A stretch of 6,188 nt of DNA from a bacterium (GTDB lineage: Bacteria; Hydrothermota; UBA3073; JACQXS01; JAUWAR01), in the NCBI GenBank assembly GCA_030601965.1, contig JAUWAR010000075.1, positions 1 to 6,188 on the forward strand, written 5' to 3'. Of the stretch, positions 4,643 to 6,188 are shown in pieces. How positions within the stretch are numbered: the first letter of the stretch is position 1; each line of letters opens with the position of its first letter. Both the position numbers and the translations under genes were made by a program. A model generated the notes under the pieces. It was not told the origin of the DNA. It saw only the letters and a program-made list of their open reading frames with translations, and did not search any database.

Positions 4643-6188
4643 GAATCAACCTCCTTACCAATTTTCCATCTGCCTTGCCCTTAATTTTGTTCATTACCTT
4701 GCCCATTATAAACTTTTCTAATTGCAATCTGCCACCTTTCACCTCTTTACTATATTTCTTAAATGCTCTGTCTATCTCTTTTTTTACTTGACTAATATCA
4801 AGGATTGTAAGATTCAACTCTTGATACGCCTTTTCAAAAGAGGTAGCACCTCTGGCAGAAAAATTTACCATCTTCTCAAGCAAAAAAGGAATTATCTCCT
4901 TGAAAAACCTGCCTTCCTTATAAGCCCTAAACATATTATATATCTCTAAATCAGGGATTTTTTGAATATTTGTTCCTTTTCGTGATAAATGCTTCATTGT
5001 TTGTGTTATCGTGACAGCGATAAGGATTGCTTGTTTCTTTGTCAGGTTTAATGATATTGTTTTATCAAAGAGCCTTGAATGGTTTGAAGAAATAAGTGAG
5101 TGCTGAAACAAGTTCAGTATTATATCATCTGGAATGCCCATCTTTTTATATCTTGCCTCTTTTTCCCATGGAGGTTCTGGTATCATATTTGATATCCTCT
5201 CTATCCTTTTTGCAGATACCTCTATTGGAGGCAGGTCAGTATCTGGATACATCCTATTGGGTCCAGGTAGAATTCTCTCAAATCCGTTTGTTCCATCTCT
5301 TAGTGTCTGTCTTGTTTCATTGGGAACTCCTGTTATTGCGTCTTTTGCTCGTATCTCTATCTCTTTTGTTCCGGTTTCTGAATCTCTCCTGTCGCCCCAT
5401 ACCAGAACTACTGTATCCTGGTCCCCTGCACCTGTAATCTCCAATATTTTTTTCCATTCTCGGGAATTAAGTGTTTCACCTCTTGTTTCAGTGGATATAA
5501 TATTGGGTAGTTTATCCAGGCAGGCAATTACCCTTACCCTGTCAGAAACTTCCTTTTCAAAGACAACATCAGGCTGAGTTGGATATGAGAGAATACCCTT
5601 GAATTTTGGAAGTAATACAGCCTTTACCAAAAGTTTATTCTTGATTGCACTGTTGATTGGTTCATAACCCGTGTTTTTAAGTAAAGCGCTTACATCATAG
5701 AACTTTGCCCTATATGTTTCAGACTTCAAGCCTCGTTTTTTTAGTTCTTCCTTTATTTCAAGAAGTGCCTTCTGCCTCATTGCTTCATTATGAACCAATT
5801 TTGGAATTAGTGGAATCCTTGACACTCCTTTTATTTCCACCCTGGTACCGCCTTGTATGCTTACATTTACATCCTGTCTGGCAGAGCCAATGCCAGTTCT
5901 CACTTTTCCTGTTATTCGTGTTAGTCTTCTTATGATTTGTGCACAATCAGCAACCTCCCAGGGATTTCGCATATCAGCATAAGTAACTGTTTCTACAAGA
6001 GGCATTCCTAATCTGTCTGTATTATAAAACCTTGTATGTCCAACATCAGCGATTTCTCTGCAGGCATCCTCCTCAAGACCAAGTTGTCGAATTCCGATTT
6101 TTCTATTTTTTGGCAGGCGAGACACCTGTCCTACCCTTCTATTCTCATATGGAATTTCGCCATCAATACCTACTATGGTAGTTCTTTG
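4635..6188 (-). CDS. gatE: Glu-tRNA(Gln) amidotransferase subunit E (5' end beyond window)
   Basis: GatE activates the glutamate on Glu-tRNA(Gln) with ATP and amidates it with ammonia from GatD. The visible 517 residues begin with QRTTIVGIDG, so the gene runs off the right edge. The GTG at 6123-6125 is internal and not the start. About 110-120 N-terminal residues, including the GLEIH-type block, should lie outside. Seen in order, numbered within this fragment: LEEDA at 38-42, NTDRLGMPLVE at 56-66, RQDVNVSI at 104-111, RVEIKG at 116-121, and a GAD-type insertion domain (about 180-310) as in bacterial AspRS. GVPNETRQTL, DGTNGFERILPG and MYPDTDLPP follow the GAD domain. The C-terminus is a YqeY-like helical tail that binds tRNA. 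The GAD domain distinguishes GatE from bacterial GatB. A 12-residue palindrome-encoded insertion precedes LEEDA. Confidence 0.93.
   Translation of the reverse strand, partial: QRTTIVGIDGEIPYENRRVGQVSRLPKNRKIGIRQLGLEEDACREIADVGHTRFYNTDRLGMPLVETVTYADMRNPWEVADCAQIIRRLTRITGKVRTGIGSARQDVNVSIQGGTRVEIKGVSRIPLIPKLVHNEAMRQKALLEIKEELKKRGLKSETYRAKFYDVSALLKNTGYEPINSAIKNKLLVKAVLLPKFKGILSYPTQPDVVFEKEVSDRVRVIACLDKLPNIISTETRGETLNSREWKKILEITGAGDQDTVVLVWGDRRDSETGTKEIEIRAKDAITGVPNETRQTLRDGTNGFERILPGPNRMYPDTDLPPIEVSAKRIERISNMIPEPPWEKEARYKKMGIPDDIILNLFQHSLISSNHSRLFDKTISLNLTKKQAILIAVTITQTMKHLSRKGTNIQKIPDLEIYNMFRAYKEGRFFKEIIPFLLEKMVNFSARGATSFEKAYQELNLTILDISQVKKEIDRAFKKYSKEVKGGRLQLEKFIMGKVMNKIKGKADGKLVRRLIHG
4650..4654 (-). 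promoter_or_regulatory. Shine-Dalgarno of gatD inside gatE
   Basis: On the minus strand GGAGG lies seven bases before the gatD ATG and within the last codons of gatE. With the 8-bp gene overlap this supports coupled translation and matched amounts of the two subunits. Confidence 0.8.
6101..6143. repeat. In-frame palindromic insertion in gatE with flanking direct repeats
   Basis: TTCTATT occurs at 6101-6107 and again at 6137-6143, exactly 36 bp apart. Between them lies a 29-bp, partly GC-rich stretch in which GGCAGG (6112-6117) and CCTGTC (6125-6130) can form a hairpin with one G-T pair. The net addition of 36 bp equals 12 codons, encoding GQVSRLPKNRKI or its register equivalent. The flanking peptides NRRVG and NRKIG look like the two copies of a duplicated target. 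Family members, as I recall them, run directly from the short hairpin into the IG...LEEDA block without these residues. Confidence 0.65.

Noticed and set aside
5096..5577. Two plus-strand open frames opposite gatE
   Set aside because: They are antisense to well-conserved GatE coding sequence, lack ribosome binding sites, and give low-complexity Ser/Leu/Phe-rich peptides typical of shadow frames.
6123..6125. GTG as the gatE start codon
   Set aside because: The frame stays open to the window edge, and the upstream residues (QRTTIVGIDG) match the GatE family. The GTG also lies inside the palindromic insertion.

Overview
The window is AT-rich and densely coded. It looks like a bacterium, probably from a deep-branching, anaerobic or candidate-phylum lineage, that carries several genes best known from archaea and thermophiles. 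The bacterial signs are a near-consensus sigma-70 promoter (TTGACT, 17 bp, TATAAT), strong Shine-Dalgarno sequences and a PlsY-type acyl-phosphate:glycerol-3-phosphate acyltransferase. The archaeal-looking signs are a UPF0282-type metallo-beta-lactamase-fold protein, a DUF763 protein, and the GatD/GatE pair of the archaeal Glu-tRNA(Gln) amidotransferase. An archaeon that acquired a plsY-like gene is the main alternative. No species can be named from sequence alone.

Layout, left to right. Bases 1-34 hold the last codons of a plus-strand gene whose TGA overlaps the GTG start of the UPF0282/MBL gene (31-882). A convergent minus-strand gene (941-1333) encodes a small membrane protein with two zinc ribbons. 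A 330-bp divergent intergenic region (1334-1663) follows. It carries two hairpin-forming palindromes and, at its right end, the promoter of a plus-strand pair: plsY-like (1664-2236) and DUF763 (2237-3283), joined stop-to-start with no gap. On the minus strand, gatE (4635 to the right edge, 5' end missing) and gatD (3263-4642) form an overlapping pair. The 3' end of gatD overlaps the 3' end of the DUF763 gene tail-to-tail by 21 bp.

Function. GatE (kinase/amidotransferase and tRNA-binding subunit) and GatD (asparaginase-like ammonia-releasing subunit) together convert Glu-tRNA(Gln) to Gln-tRNA(Gln). This implies that the organism makes Gln-tRNA indirectly. PlsY would make lysophosphatidic acid for membrane phospholipids, but this copy has lost most of the C-terminal RHREN-type motif. 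The DUF763 protein has a helix-hairpin-helix and probably touches nucleic acid; its role is unknown.

The most notable structural feature is a 36-bp, in-frame, GC-rich palindromic insertion in gatE. It is bracketed by a perfect 7-bp direct repeat and adds 12 residues just before the conserved LEEDA block. It shares short words with a palindrome in the 1334-1663 intergenic region.
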